Shown here in pieces: positions 1 through 7,687 of a stretch of 64,000 nt of DNA. Both the position numbers and the translations under genes were made by a program. The notes beneath the pieces were generated by a model, which worked only from the letters and a program-made list of their open reading frames with translations, ran no database searches and was not told the DNA's origin. Where the stretch lies: the NCBI RefSeq assembly GCF_016792905.1, contig NZ_JAEULP010000016.1, forward strand, positions 1-64,000. Reading direction: 5' to 3'. Numbering within the stretch: the stretch's first letter is position 1; every line of letters begins with the position of its first letter. This DNA comes from Tabrizicola sp. (GTDB taxonomy: Bacteria; Pseudomonadota; Alphaproteobacteria; Rhodobacterales; Rhodobacteraceae).

Positions 1-354
1 GGCCTTTTCGCGACGGCGGCCGAAATCCTTCGTCTTGCCGAAGCTGCCCGCTCCGGCAAGGCCACGCGCGAGGAGCTGACGGGATCGACGATCACCGTCT
101 CTTCGCTGGGGCCGCTGGGAGGGATCGCGACGACGCCGATCCTGAATGCGCCGGAAGTGGTGATCATCGGGATCAACAAGGTCGCCGTGCGGCCGGTCTG
201 GGACGGAAGCGGCTTCGCGCCGCGCCGGATGATGAACCTATCGGCCAGCTTCGACCATCGCGTCATCGACGGCTGGGATGCGGCGACCTTTGTCCGGCGG
301 TTGAAGGCGCTGCTTGAACAGCCTGCGCTGATCTTCATGGGGTCGGAGGCATGA
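1..354 (+). CDS. Dihydrolipoamide acyltransferase (E2) C-terminal part, branched-chain 2-oxoacid dehydrogenase type; 5' end outside window
   Basis: The reading frame is open from base 1, so only the last 117 residues are visible. They form the end of the 2-oxoacid dehydrogenase acyltransferase catalytic domain, which moves the acyl group from lipoyl-lysine to CoA in the cytoplasmic E1-E2-E3 complex. The active-site signature DHRVIDG lies about 35 residues before the stop and supplies the catalytic His. The ATG of the next gene overlaps this stop (ATGA), so E3 is co-transcribed and translationally coupled. Placement beside a dedicated E3 and ilvE suggests the branched-chain complex (bkd) rather than pyruvate dehydrogenase. 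The family call is secure; the substrate is inferred from context. Confidence 0.85.
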   Translation, partial: GLFATAAEILRLAEAARSGKATREELTGSTITVSSLGPLGGIATTPILNAPEVVIIGINKVAVRPVWDGSGFAPRRMMNLSASFDHRVIDGWDAATFVRRLKALLEQPALIFMGSEA

Positions 355-1724
355 GGCAGGATCGCTGCAAGGTACTGGTGATCGGGGCCGGGCCGGGGGG
401 CTATGTCTGCGCGCTGCGCTCGGCGCAGGCGGGGCTGGATACCATGGTGGTCGAGGCGGCAGCGCCGGGCGGCACCTGCCTGAACGTGGGCTGCATCCCG
501 TCGAAAGCGCTGATCCATGCCGCGGATGCGTTTCATGCCGCCGTGCAGATGGCCGCCGACAACCCGCTTGGCATCCGCGCGTCGGTGCCCAGCATCGACC
601 TGGCCCGCACGATGGCCTGGAAGGACGGCATCGTCGCCCGGCTGACCGGCGGGGTGACGGGGCTGATGGCGAAGGCCGGGGTGCGGCTGGTGCAGGGACA
701 GGCCTGCATTCTTGACGGCAAGAGCGTGGAGGTCCTGACTGCCGAGGGGCCGGTCCGGATCGTGACCGAGCATCTGGTCATCGCCACCGGCTCGCGTCCG
801 GTGGACCTGCCGGACCTGCCCTTTGGCGGTGATGTGCTGTCCTCGACCGGGGCGCTGGCGCTGGCGGAGGTGCCGAAGCGGCTGGCGGTGGTTGGCGGCG
901 GCTACATCGGGCTGGAGATCGGCACGGCGCTGGCCAAGATGGGCGCGCAGGTGACGGTGGTGGAGGCCGGACCGCGCATCCTGCCGCAGTATGATGCCGA
1001 GCTGACGCGCCCGGTTGCAGCAAGGCTGAAGGCGCTGGGGGTGGAGGTGTTGACCGGCGCGCGCGCCATTGGCCATGCAGCGGGGGTGCTGACGGTGGAT
1101 ACCGCCGATGGCAGGCGCGAGGTGGGGGCCGACAAGGTGCTGGTCACGGTCGGGCGCGCGCCGGTGACGCAGGGCTTCGGGTTGGAGACGCTGGGCCTGA
1201 CGATGGCGGGGGCGTTCGTTGCCATCGACGCGCGCTGCCGTACCTCGATGCGCGAGGTCTATGCGATCGGCGACGTGACCGGCGAGCCGATGCTGGCACA
1301 TCGCGCGATGGCGCAGGGGGCGATGGTGGCGGCGGTCATCGCGGGCGGGCGCGAGGACTGGGACAAGCGCGCGATCCCGGCGGTCTGCTACACCGACCCC
1401 GAGATCGTCACCGTCGGCCTTTTGCCCGGAGCTGCCAAGGGCGCTGCGGTGGCGACGTTTCCCTTTGCCGGAAACGGTCGCGCGCTGAGCCTTGGGCGTG
1501 ACGATGGCTTTGTGCGCATCGTGCATGACCGTGACAGCGGTCTGGTCCTGGGCGTGCAGGCGGTGGGTGCCGGGGTGTCGGAACTGGCGGGGGAATTCGC
1601 GCTGGCGCTGGAAATGGCGGCGACGCTGACCGACCTGGCCGAGACGGTCCACGCCCACCCGACCCTGGGCGAGACGGTGCAGGAAGCGGCGCTGAAGGGG
1701 TTGGGCCGGGCGCTGCACCTGTGA
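351..1724 (+). CDS. lpdA: Dihydrolipoyl dehydrogenase (E3)
   Basis: A flavoprotein of 457 residues, normal for E3, which reoxidises dihydrolipoyl groups with NAD+. The FAD-binding GAGPGG motif is near residue 12. The redox disulfide is in GGTCLNVGCIPSK (Cys43 and Cys48). A second Rossmann motif for NAD (VVGGGYIGLEIG) lies near residue 180, and the C-terminal dimer domain carries the catalytic HPTLGE His-Glu pair. The start overlaps the E2 stop by four bases, giving an E2-E3 operon. It is probably the E3 dedicated to the branched-chain complex (lpdV type), because that operon arrangement is common in proteobacteria; sequence alone does not prove this. Confidence 0.93.
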   Translation: MRQDRCKVLVIGAGPGGYVCALRSAQAGLDTMVVEAAAPGGTCLNVGCIPSKALIHAADAFHAAVQMAADNPLGIRASVPSIDLARTMAWKDGIVARLTGGVTGLMAKAGVRLVQGQACILDGKSVEVLTAEGPVRIVTEHLVIATGSRPVDLPDLPFGGDVLSSTGALALAEVPKRLAVVGGGYIGLEIGTALAKMGAQVTVVEAGPRILPQYDAELTRPVAARLKALGVEVLTGARAIGHAAGVLTVDTADGRREVGADKVLVTVGRAPVTQGFGLETLGLTMAGAFVAIDARCRTSMREVYAIGDVTGEPMLAHRAMAQGAMVAAVIAGGREDWDKRAIPAVCYTDPEIVTVGLLPGAAKGAAVATFPFAGNGRALSLGRDDGFVRIVHDRDSGLVLGVQAVGAGVSELAGEFALALEMAATLTDLAETVHAHPTLGETVQEAALKGLGRALHL

Positions 1725-1739
1725 GGGAGCGCCCGGCCC
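1703..1739. terminator. Strong hairpin between convergent lpdA and ilvE
   Basis: GGGCCGGGCGCT (1703-1714) pairs perfectly with AGCGCCCGGCCC (1728-1739) across a 13-base loop that contains the lpdA stop codon. Its place between two converging genes suggests a bidirectional terminator, although neither side has a clear T-run. Confidence 0.55.
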
Positions 1740-1746
1740 GGGGTCA

Positions 1747-2823
1747 TCAGCCGATGGTGCGGACCCAGCCGTAGGGGTCGTTCGACTGGCCGCGTTGCAG
1801 GCTGACCAGCGCCTCGCGCAGACGGCGGGTGACGGGGCCGGTCTGGCCGTCGCCGATCAGGAACTCGCCCCCGTCATGGCGGACCTTGCCGATCCCCGCG
1901 ACCACGGCGGCGGTGCCGCAGGCGAAGGCCTCGACGAGGTGGCCGCTGGCGGCGTCGGCCTGCCACTGGTCGAAGGCATAGGGCCGTTCCTCGATGGCGG
2001 TCCCCGCATCGGACGCAAGCTGCATCAGCGACTTGCGGGTGATGCCGGGCAGGATGGTACCGGTCAGCGGCGGGGTGATCACGCTGCCGTCCTTGAACAC
2101 GAAGAACACGTTCATGCCCCCCAGCTCCTCGACCCAGCGGCGTTCGGCGGCGTCGAGGAACACCACCTGATCGCAGCCATGCGCCGAAGCCTCGGCCTGG
2201 GCGATCAGGCTGGCGGCATAGTTGCCGCCGCATTTCGCCGCCCCGGTGCCGCCGGTCGCGGCGCGGGTATAGGCCTGCGAGGCCCAGATGGTGACAGCCT
2301 TCTCGCCGCCCTTGAAATAGGGACCGACGGGCGAGGCGATGACGCAGAAGATGTATTCCCGCGCCGGGCGGACACCCAGGAACGCCTCGGAGGCGAACAT
2401 GAAGGGCCGCAGGTAGAGGCTGCCCTCGCCCTCGGGCACCCAGACGGCATCCTGCGCGACCAGCTTCTGCACGGCGTCAAGGAACACCTCCTCGGGCAGT
2501 TCCGGCATCGCCATCCGGCGGGCCGAGGCGTTGAAGCGCCCGGCATTTTCGTCGGGGCGGAACAGCACGATGCGGTTGCCCGGCTGGCGATAGGCCTTCA
2601 TGCCCTCGAAGATTTCCTGCGCGTAATGCAGCACGCTGGTCGCCGGGTCGAGCGGGAAGGGTGCGCGGGCGGTGATCTGGGCTGAATGCCAGCCCCGCCC
2701 CTCGGTCCAGCGGATGACCACCATGTGGTCGGTGAAAAGCGTGCCGAAGCCCAGAGCCTTGAAGGCCTCGACGCGATCGGCCTCGGGCAGGGGTGCCGGA
2801 TTCGGATGGATATCGAAGTGCAT
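1747..2823 (-). CDS. ilvE: Branched-chain amino acid aminotransferase
   Basis: A class IV PLP aminotransferase of 358 residues that interconverts Leu/Ile/Val and their 2-oxoacids with glutamate and 2-oxoglutarate. The PLP lysine is in the conserved GTGAAKCGGNYAAS stretch. The class signature EELGGMNVFFVFKDG followed by TGTILPGITRKS is intact. I chose the ATG at 2823 (MHFDIHPN) because the 24 codons upstream run back into soxG and do not look like BCAT sequence. It converges with the bkd-type operon, which would oxidise its 2-oxoacid products. Only 22 bases separate it from soxG on the same strand, so read-through from the sox operon is possible. Confidence 0.93.
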   Translation of the reverse strand: MHFDIHPNPAPLPEADRVEAFKALGFGTLFTDHMVVIRWTEGRGWHSAQITARAPFPLDPATSVLHYAQEIFEGMKAYRQPGNRIVLFRPDENAGRFNASARRMAMPELPEEVFLDAVQKLVAQDAVWVPEGEGSLYLRPFMFASEAFLGVRPAREYIFCVIASPVGPYFKGGEKAVTIWASQAYTRAATGGTGAAKCGGNYAASLIAQAEASAHGCDQVVFLDAAERRWVEELGGMNVFFVFKDGSVITPPLTGTILPGITRKSLMQLASDAGTAIEERPYAFDQWQADAASGHLVEAFACGTAAVVAGIGKVRHDGGEFLIGDGQTGPVTRRLREALVSLQRGQSNDPYGWVRTIG

Positions 2824-2845
2824 TCTGTTCCCGTGAGTTGTTCTG

Positions 2846-3367
2846 TTACTCCGAATACGCCGCAAGTCCGGTCGCGGCAATCCAGTCCAGCACAAAGGCC
2901 GTCAATCCGCGGTCAATGTGCAGCCGAAGGCCCTGCGGGTCGCGGCAGAGCGCGGCGATCTGCCCGGCGAAGAGCAGCGCGGCAGAGGGGCCGGGCGCGC
3001 GCGGGTCGATGGCGGTTGCGCGGACGAAGAGCTCCATCGCGTTCGCGCCGCCGATGTGAAGCACAGCAAGCGCCCCGGTCATCGGGGTGATGGCGATGCC
3101 GTCCCGCCAGCCGGCCGCCGCGTGATCCGCCGTCAGCCCGACGGCGAGCATCCGGTTGCGCGCCAGCCGCAGCGCATACCGGGTGTCGTCGACCTGCCCC
3201 AGCAGCCCCACGGGGGCGGACAGGGTCTGCGCCGCGCAAAACGCATCGAGATCGCCGCTGACCATCAACTGCGGCACGGCGGGCAGCACCCGCACGATCA
3301 GGCCATCGCCGCGCAGCGCGGCACCGGGGGCGGGGGCAGGGGGCCAGAAGGCGGCGCGGTCACGCAT
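2846..3367 (-). CDS. soxG: Sarcosine oxidase gamma subunit
   Basis: A protein of 173 residues with the length and position of the gamma subunit of heterotetrameric sarcosine oxidase. This cytoplasmic enzyme converts sarcosine, O2 and tetrahydrofolate to glycine, H2O2 and 5,10-methylene-THF. Gamma resembles the folate-binding GcvT fold but has no catalytic residues of its own. The C-terminal half (ITPMTGALAVLHIGGANAME onward) is typical. It overlaps the soxA 3' end by eight bases, which implies translational coupling. The call depends partly on the operon order B-D-A-G. Confidence 0.85.
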   Translation of the reverse strand: MRDRAAFWPPAPAPGAALRGDGLIVRVLPAVPQLMVSGDLDAFCAAQTLSAPVGLLGQVDDTRYALRLARNRMLAVGLTADHAAAGWRDGIAITPMTGALAVLHIGGANAMELFVRATAIDPRAPGPSAALLFAGQIAALCRDPQGLRLHIDRGLTAFVLDWIAATGLAAYSE

Positions 3368-6167
3368 GAAGCCGCTCTCCTTTCGGGTCGAGGAAGCAGG
3401 GCGGGCAGAGCGTCGCGCGCCGCCGCTGGCCCAGGTGGTGCAGCGTGATCTCCTGCCCGTGGCGTTCGGCGCCGCGTTCGATCAGGCCAAGGGCGACGGG
3501 ATGGTCGAGCGCCGCGCCGGGATGGCTGGAGGTGATATAGCCGATGGAGCGTGGTGTTGTGCCGGACAGGTCGATGCCATGCGCGCCGACCGGCAGCGGG
3601 CCGAACCCGTCGGCGGGCAGAAGGCCGACGAGCTGGTTGCGGTCGGCCCGCTGCGCCTCGTCGGTGAAGAGCGAGCGGCGGCCAAGGAAATCCACCTTCT
3701 TCGCCTTCATCGGCCCGCTGACCCCAAGGTCCATCGGTCGGGTCATGCCGTCGGTGTCCTTGCCGATGACGATGAAACCCTTCTCGGCCCGCAGGATCAT
3801 CAGCGCCTCGATCCCGATCGGCCCGCCGCCCTCGGCCCGGGCGGCAGCGGCCAGCCGGTCCCACAGCGGCGGGGCAAGGTCCTGCCGAACCGACACTTCA
3901 TAGGATCGGTCGCCGGTGAAGCTGACCCGGGTCAGGCGCAGTGCAGCCTCGCCGCTGCCATGCCAGCGCGTCGTCATGTGCGGGAAGGCCGTGTCGGACA
4001 GGTCGGCGTCGATGCCGGCGGCGGCCAGTGTCGCGCGCGCCTTCGGGCCACTGACCGTGAGGGTCGCGGTTTCGGCGGTGGCATCGTGAATGGCGATCCG
4101 CGCGGCGGGAAAGCGATCCTGCCGCCATTCTTCCAGCAGCCCATGCACGCCCGCGACATGCGCGGAGGAGCAGGACACGACGAAGCGGTGGTCGTCCAGC
4201 CGCACCAGCACGCCATCGTCATAGACCACGCCGCTTTCCGCCAGAATGAAGCCATAGCGGCACTGGCCCGGCTTCAGGGTGGAGACGGTGTTGTAGTGGA
4301 TGAAATCGAGGAAGGCGGCGGCGTCGGGGCCGATCACCTCGATCTTGCCGAGGGGCGAGGCGTCGAACAGGCCGACGGCGGCGCGGGCCAGTTTCGCCTC
4401 GGCCAGGATGGCGCTGTCATCGCTGCCGTAATGCGCCGGGCGCAGCCAGCCGCCATAGTCGCCGAGGCTTGCGCCGATCTCGCGGTGGCGGGCCTCGCAG
4501 GCCAGCCGCCGGACCGGGTTCATCCGCGACCCGCCGCGCGGCCCGGCGAGGCTGGTATAGGGCACCGGCGCAAACGGCGGGCGGTAGGTGGTGGTCCCCA
4601 CCTCGGGGATACTGCGCCCGGTCAGCGCCCCCATCAGCGCCATCCCGGCGAGGTTCGAGGTCTTGCCCTGGTCGGTCGCCATGCCAAGCGTGGTGTAGCG
4701 CTTCAGGTGCTCGACCGAGACCATGTTTTCGCGCGCGGCAAGCTCCACATCCTTGGCGGTCACATCGTGTTGCAGGTCGATCCAGACCCGCCCCGGCTGA
4801 CCGGGCCTGGGCCAGAGGGGCGTGATGTCATAGGGCGCGGAGTCGGCCACCGGCACATCGGGCAGGCCAAGCGTTTCGGGCAGGGCGGCAAGCGCCTCGG
4901 CCAGCGCGAAATGACCGGCGGCGGCGCCGACCGTGACCAGGCCAGCCACAGGCGCTTCGGGAACGAAGCTGAGCCGCGCGTCGTCCCAGCGCAGGCGTCC
5001 TTTCGCCTGGGCATGGAGGTGGACGGTTGCGGTGAACCCGCCCGAGACCAGAACGCAGTCGCAAGGGATGCGGGTGCCGTCTTCCAGCACGACCCCCGTC
5101 ACCATGCGACGCCCCAGCGCGCGGGCGACGCGACGGCCTTGGCGGGCATCGACCACCGTCACCTCGGCCCCGGCGGCGGTCATGGCGGCAGCCACCTCGT
5201 CGGTCGAGCTGTTGTTGGTGGCGACGACGATCCGCAGCCCCGGCAGCACGGCCTGCCGCCGCAGGTAGCCAAGCGCCGCCTCTGCCGACATCACCCCGGG
5301 CAGGTCGTTGGCGGCAAAGGGCAGCGGGCGTTCGACGGCGCCCGCCGCCAGCACGATGCGCCGGGGCCGCACGCGCCACAGCCGGTCGGGGCCGTCGTCC
5401 CGCCGCTGGTTCAACGCGATCAGGCCGTGGTCATAGATGCCGAAGGCGGTGGTGCGGGTCAGCACGGTCACGCCAAGCTGGCGCAGGTCGGCCTCTGCCG
5501 CAGCCAGCCAGTTGGCGCCGGGCATCCCGTCAATCCGGGCCGAGCGGAACAGAAGGCTGCCGCCGATCCGGCTGCCGTCATCGACCAGGACCACGCTTTC
5601 GCCGCTTCGCGACAGCCCCAGCGCGGCGGCGATGCCGACCGGCCCGGCCCCGACGACGACCGTATCGCAATGGTGGTTCCGCTGGTCGCCGTCCGGGAGC
5701 GGAGCGGAAGACGGCTTGATCCGCCCAAGCCCGGCCATGCGGCGGATGGCCGGTTCGTAGACGTGCCAGTTCGGCCAGAAGAAGGTCTTGTAGTAGAAGG
5801 CCGAGGGCAGGAACCGCGCGAAAAGGTCCAGAAACCCCAGCCGGTCCGCCCGGGCGGAGGGCGAGCTGTTGGCCGACCGCAAGTCCAGCCCGTCCCGGGC
5901 CGGTTCCAGCGTGACCCGCAGGTTCGGGTGGAAGCGGGGGCCGTCGGTGGCATCGGCGTAGACGTTCGGCTCTTCGGTTCCCGCGCCCCAGATCCCGCGC
6001 GGACGGCGATACTTGAAGCTGCGGCCAAGCACGCGCTCGCCCGACGCGAGGAGCGCCGAGGCCAGCGTGTCGCCGTGGAACCCCTGCACCGGGCGACCAT
6101 CGAAAGTGAAGCTCAGCGGGCGGCTGCGGTCGACCTCGCCCCCCTCGGGCAGTCGGCGGGCGGTCAT
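3360..6167 (-). CDS. soxA: Sarcosine oxidase alpha subunit
   Basis: A protein of 935 residues from the ATG at 6167 (MTARRLPEGG). That ATG overlaps the soxD stop as ATGA and fits better than the upstream in-frame ATG at 6245 inside soxD. Order of domains: a small N-terminal domain with the GRPVQGFHGDTLASALLA stretch, an NAD-binding dinucleotide fold (VVVGAGPVGIAAALGLSRSG near residue 170), a linker, then a GcvT-like tetrahydrofolate domain over roughly the last 370 residues. In the complex it holds NAD+ and receives the folate that traps the methyl-derived formaldehyde. Length is slightly below the usual 960-1000 residues. It is third in soxB-D-A-G. Confidence 0.93.
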   Translation of the reverse strand: MTARRLPEGGEVDRSRPLSFTFDGRPVQGFHGDTLASALLASGERVLGRSFKYRRPRGIWGAGTEEPNVYADATDGPRFHPNLRVTLEPARDGLDLRSANSSPSARADRLGFLDLFARFLPSAFYYKTFFWPNWHVYEPAIRRMAGLGRIKPSSAPLPDGDQRNHHCDTVVVGAGPVGIAAALGLSRSGESVVLVDDGSRIGGSLLFRSARIDGMPGANWLAAAEADLRQLGVTVLTRTTAFGIYDHGLIALNQRRDDGPDRLWRVRPRRIVLAAGAVERPLPFAANDLPGVMSAEAALGYLRRQAVLPGLRIVVATNNSSTDEVAAAMTAAGAEVTVVDARQGRRVARALGRRMVTGVVLEDGTRIPCDCVLVSGGFTATVHLHAQAKGRLRWDDARLSFVPEAPVAGLVTVGAAAGHFALAEALAALPETLGLPDVPVADSAPYDITPLWPRPGQPGRVWIDLQHDVTAKDVELAARENMVSVEHLKRYTTLGMATDQGKTSNLAGMALMGALTGRSIPEVGTTTYRPPFAPVPYTSLAGPRGGSRMNPVRRLACEARHREIGASLGDYGGWLRPAHYGSDDSAILAEAKLARAAVGLFDASPLGKIEVIGPDAAAFLDFIHYNTVSTLKPGQCRYGFILAESGVVYDDGVLVRLDDHRFVVSCSSAHVAGVHGLLEEWRQDRFPAARIAIHDATAETATLTVSGPKARATLAAAGIDADLSDTAFPHMTTRWHGSGEAALRLTRVSFTGDRSYEVSVRQDLAPPLWDRLAAAARAEGGGPIGIEALMILRAEKGFIVIGKDTDGMTRPMDLGVSGPMKAKKVDFLGRRSLFTDEAQRADRNQLVGLLPADGFGPLPVGAHGIDLSGTTPRSIGYITSSHPGAALDHPVALGLIERGAERHGQEITLHHLGQRRRATLCPPCFLDPKGERLHA

Positions 6168-6421
6168 GGCTGATCCCCCAGGGCGCGGCCGGGCAATGCC
6201 GTCATCGTCACGGTGTCGCGGTGCATCTTGAACAACTCGCCACACGGGATGTGCAGCCAGATCTCCTCGGCCGCGCCGCGCGGATTGGTGCGGAAGTGCA
6301 GGTACTGCGCCCAGGCCTCGGGCGAGCAGTCGGGAGCGGGGCGGTGGTTGCCAAGCTCGCCGCCGAAGTGGAATTCGGGTTCGGGACGGGGGCCGCAGAA
6401 GGGGCAGGAAAAGATCTGCAT
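6164..6421 (-). CDS. soxD: Sarcosine oxidase delta subunit (zinc-binding)
   Basis: A protein of 85 residues, typical of the small delta subunit. It stabilises the heterotetramer and binds one structural zinc ion. Cys6 and Cys9 (CPFC) with His57 and Cys60 (LHIPCG) match the expected zinc ligands. Only 7 bases separate it from soxB upstream, and its stop overlaps the soxA start. The start at 6421 is the only sensible one because the zinc Cys pair follows within six residues. Confidence 0.92.
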   Translation of the reverse strand: MQIFSCPFCGPRPEPEFHFGGELGNHRPAPDCSPEAWAQYLHFRTNPRGAAEEIWLHIPCGELFKMHRDTVTMTALPGRALGDQP

Positions 6422-6428
6422 CAGGTCC

Positions 6429-7682
6429 TCAATGCGCGATGCCGGAACCCGCAGCCTCGTCGATCAGCCGGCCGGTGGTGAAACGGTCCAGATCGAAGGG
6501 GCGCGAGATGTCGTGGTGCTGGCCGGTGGCCATCAGATGCGCCAGCAGCACGCCTCCGGCCGGGATCGACTTGAACCCCCCGGTACCCCAGCCGCAGTTG
6601 AGGAAAAGCCCCGGTAGCGGGCTTTCGCCAAGGATGGGAGAGCTGTCGGGCACCACGTCGACGATGCCCGCCCATTGCCGCATCAGGTTCAGCTGGCGGA
6701 AAGCGGGGAACATTTCCACAAGGCCGGAGAGCACGGTTTCCAGCACCGGCAGGTTGCCGCGCTGGCCGTAGGACGGGATGCGGTCCAGCCCACCGCCCAC
6801 CACCATCTCGCCCTTGTCGGACTGGCTGGCATAGGTGCCTGCGCCGGGGGACAGGACCACGGTATCCAGGATCGGCTTCACCGGTTCCGACACGCAGGCC
6901 TGCAAGGCGTAAGAGGTGACCGGCAGGCGGAACCCCGCCTTCGCCGCCATCTGCGACGAATGCCCGGCAACGGCGAGGCCGACCTTGTCGGCGCGGATCG
7001 CCCCGCTCGCGGTGACGACGCCCCGGCAGCGACCGCCCTCGATCAGGAAATCCGTGACCTCGCATTGCTGAAGGATATGGACCCCCAGCCGCGCGGCGGC
7101 GCGGGCATAGCCCCAGGCGACGGCATCGTGGCGCGCGGTGCCCGACCGGCCCTGCCAGACCCCGCCAAGGGCCGGATAGCGCGCCTTCGGTCCGAAGTTG
7201 TAGATCGGCAGCACGCGCTTCACGTCCTCGGGGCCGAAAAGCTCGGCGTCGGTGCCGTTGATCTGCATGGCGTTCACCACGCGGGCCGCCATCTCCATCT
7301 CGGCGGGCGTATGGGCCAGGCTGATCATGCCGCGCTGCGACAGCATGATGTTGTAGTTCAGCTCGCGGCTGAGGCCTTCGTAGAGCTTCAGCGCCATGTC
7401 GTAGAGCCGCACGCTTTCCGGGAAGAAGTAGTTCGACCGCACGACCGTGGTGTTGCGCCCGGTGTTGCCGCCGCCCAGCCAGCCCTTTTCCACCACCGCC
7501 ACATCGGTGATGCCGTGCTGTTTCGCCAGGTAATAGGCGGTCGCCAGCCCGTGCCCGCCGCCGCCCACGATCACCATGTCGTAGCGCGGCTTCGGCTCCG
7601 GGCTTTCCCAGGCCTTTGCCCAGCCCTTCTGGCCCGCCAGACCTTCTTTCAGCAGCGAAAGCGCGGAATAATGCCGTGTCAT
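6429..7682 (-). CDS. soxB: Sarcosine oxidase beta subunit
   Basis: A flavoprotein of 417 residues that carries noncovalent FAD and covalent FMN and oxidises the sarcosine C-N bond. The FAD motif VIVGGGGHGLATAYYLA spans about residues 38-53. His185 in GTARHDAVAWGYAR corresponds to the histidine that binds FMN covalently in characterised SoxB. The C-terminal LFLNCGWGTGGFKSIPAGG segment is the family's substrate/FAD-binding end. It starts five bases after the DMGDH-like gene, so all four sox genes are probably read from the promoter at about 10100-10150. Confidence 0.94.
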   Translation of the reverse strand: MTRHYSALSLLKEGLAGQKGWAKAWESPEPKPRYDMVIVGGGGHGLATAYYLAKQHGITDVAVVEKGWLGGGNTGRNTTVVRSNYFFPESVRLYDMALKLYEGLSRELNYNIMLSQRGMISLAHTPAEMEMAARVVNAMQINGTDAELFGPEDVKRVLPIYNFGPKARYPALGGVWQGRSGTARHDAVAWGYARAAARLGVHILQQCEVTDFLIEGGRCRGVVTASGAIRADKVGLAVAGHSSQMAAKAGFRLPVTSYALQACVSEPVKPILDTVVLSPGAGTYASQSDKGEMVVGGGLDRIPSYGQRGNLPVLETVLSGLVEMFPAFRQLNLMRQWAGIVDVVPDSSPILGESPLPGLFLNCGWGTGGFKSIPAGGVLLAHLMATGQHHDISRPFDLDRFTTGRLIDEAAGSGIAH

Positions 7683-7687
7683 CGGGA

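Noticed and set aside
3156-6173. 1005-codon open frame on the plus strand opposite soxA
   Set aside because: It is antisense to a clear sarcosine oxidase alpha gene. Long antisense frames are expected where GC-rich codon bias removes stops; its translation is Arg/Gly/Gln-rich with no domain.
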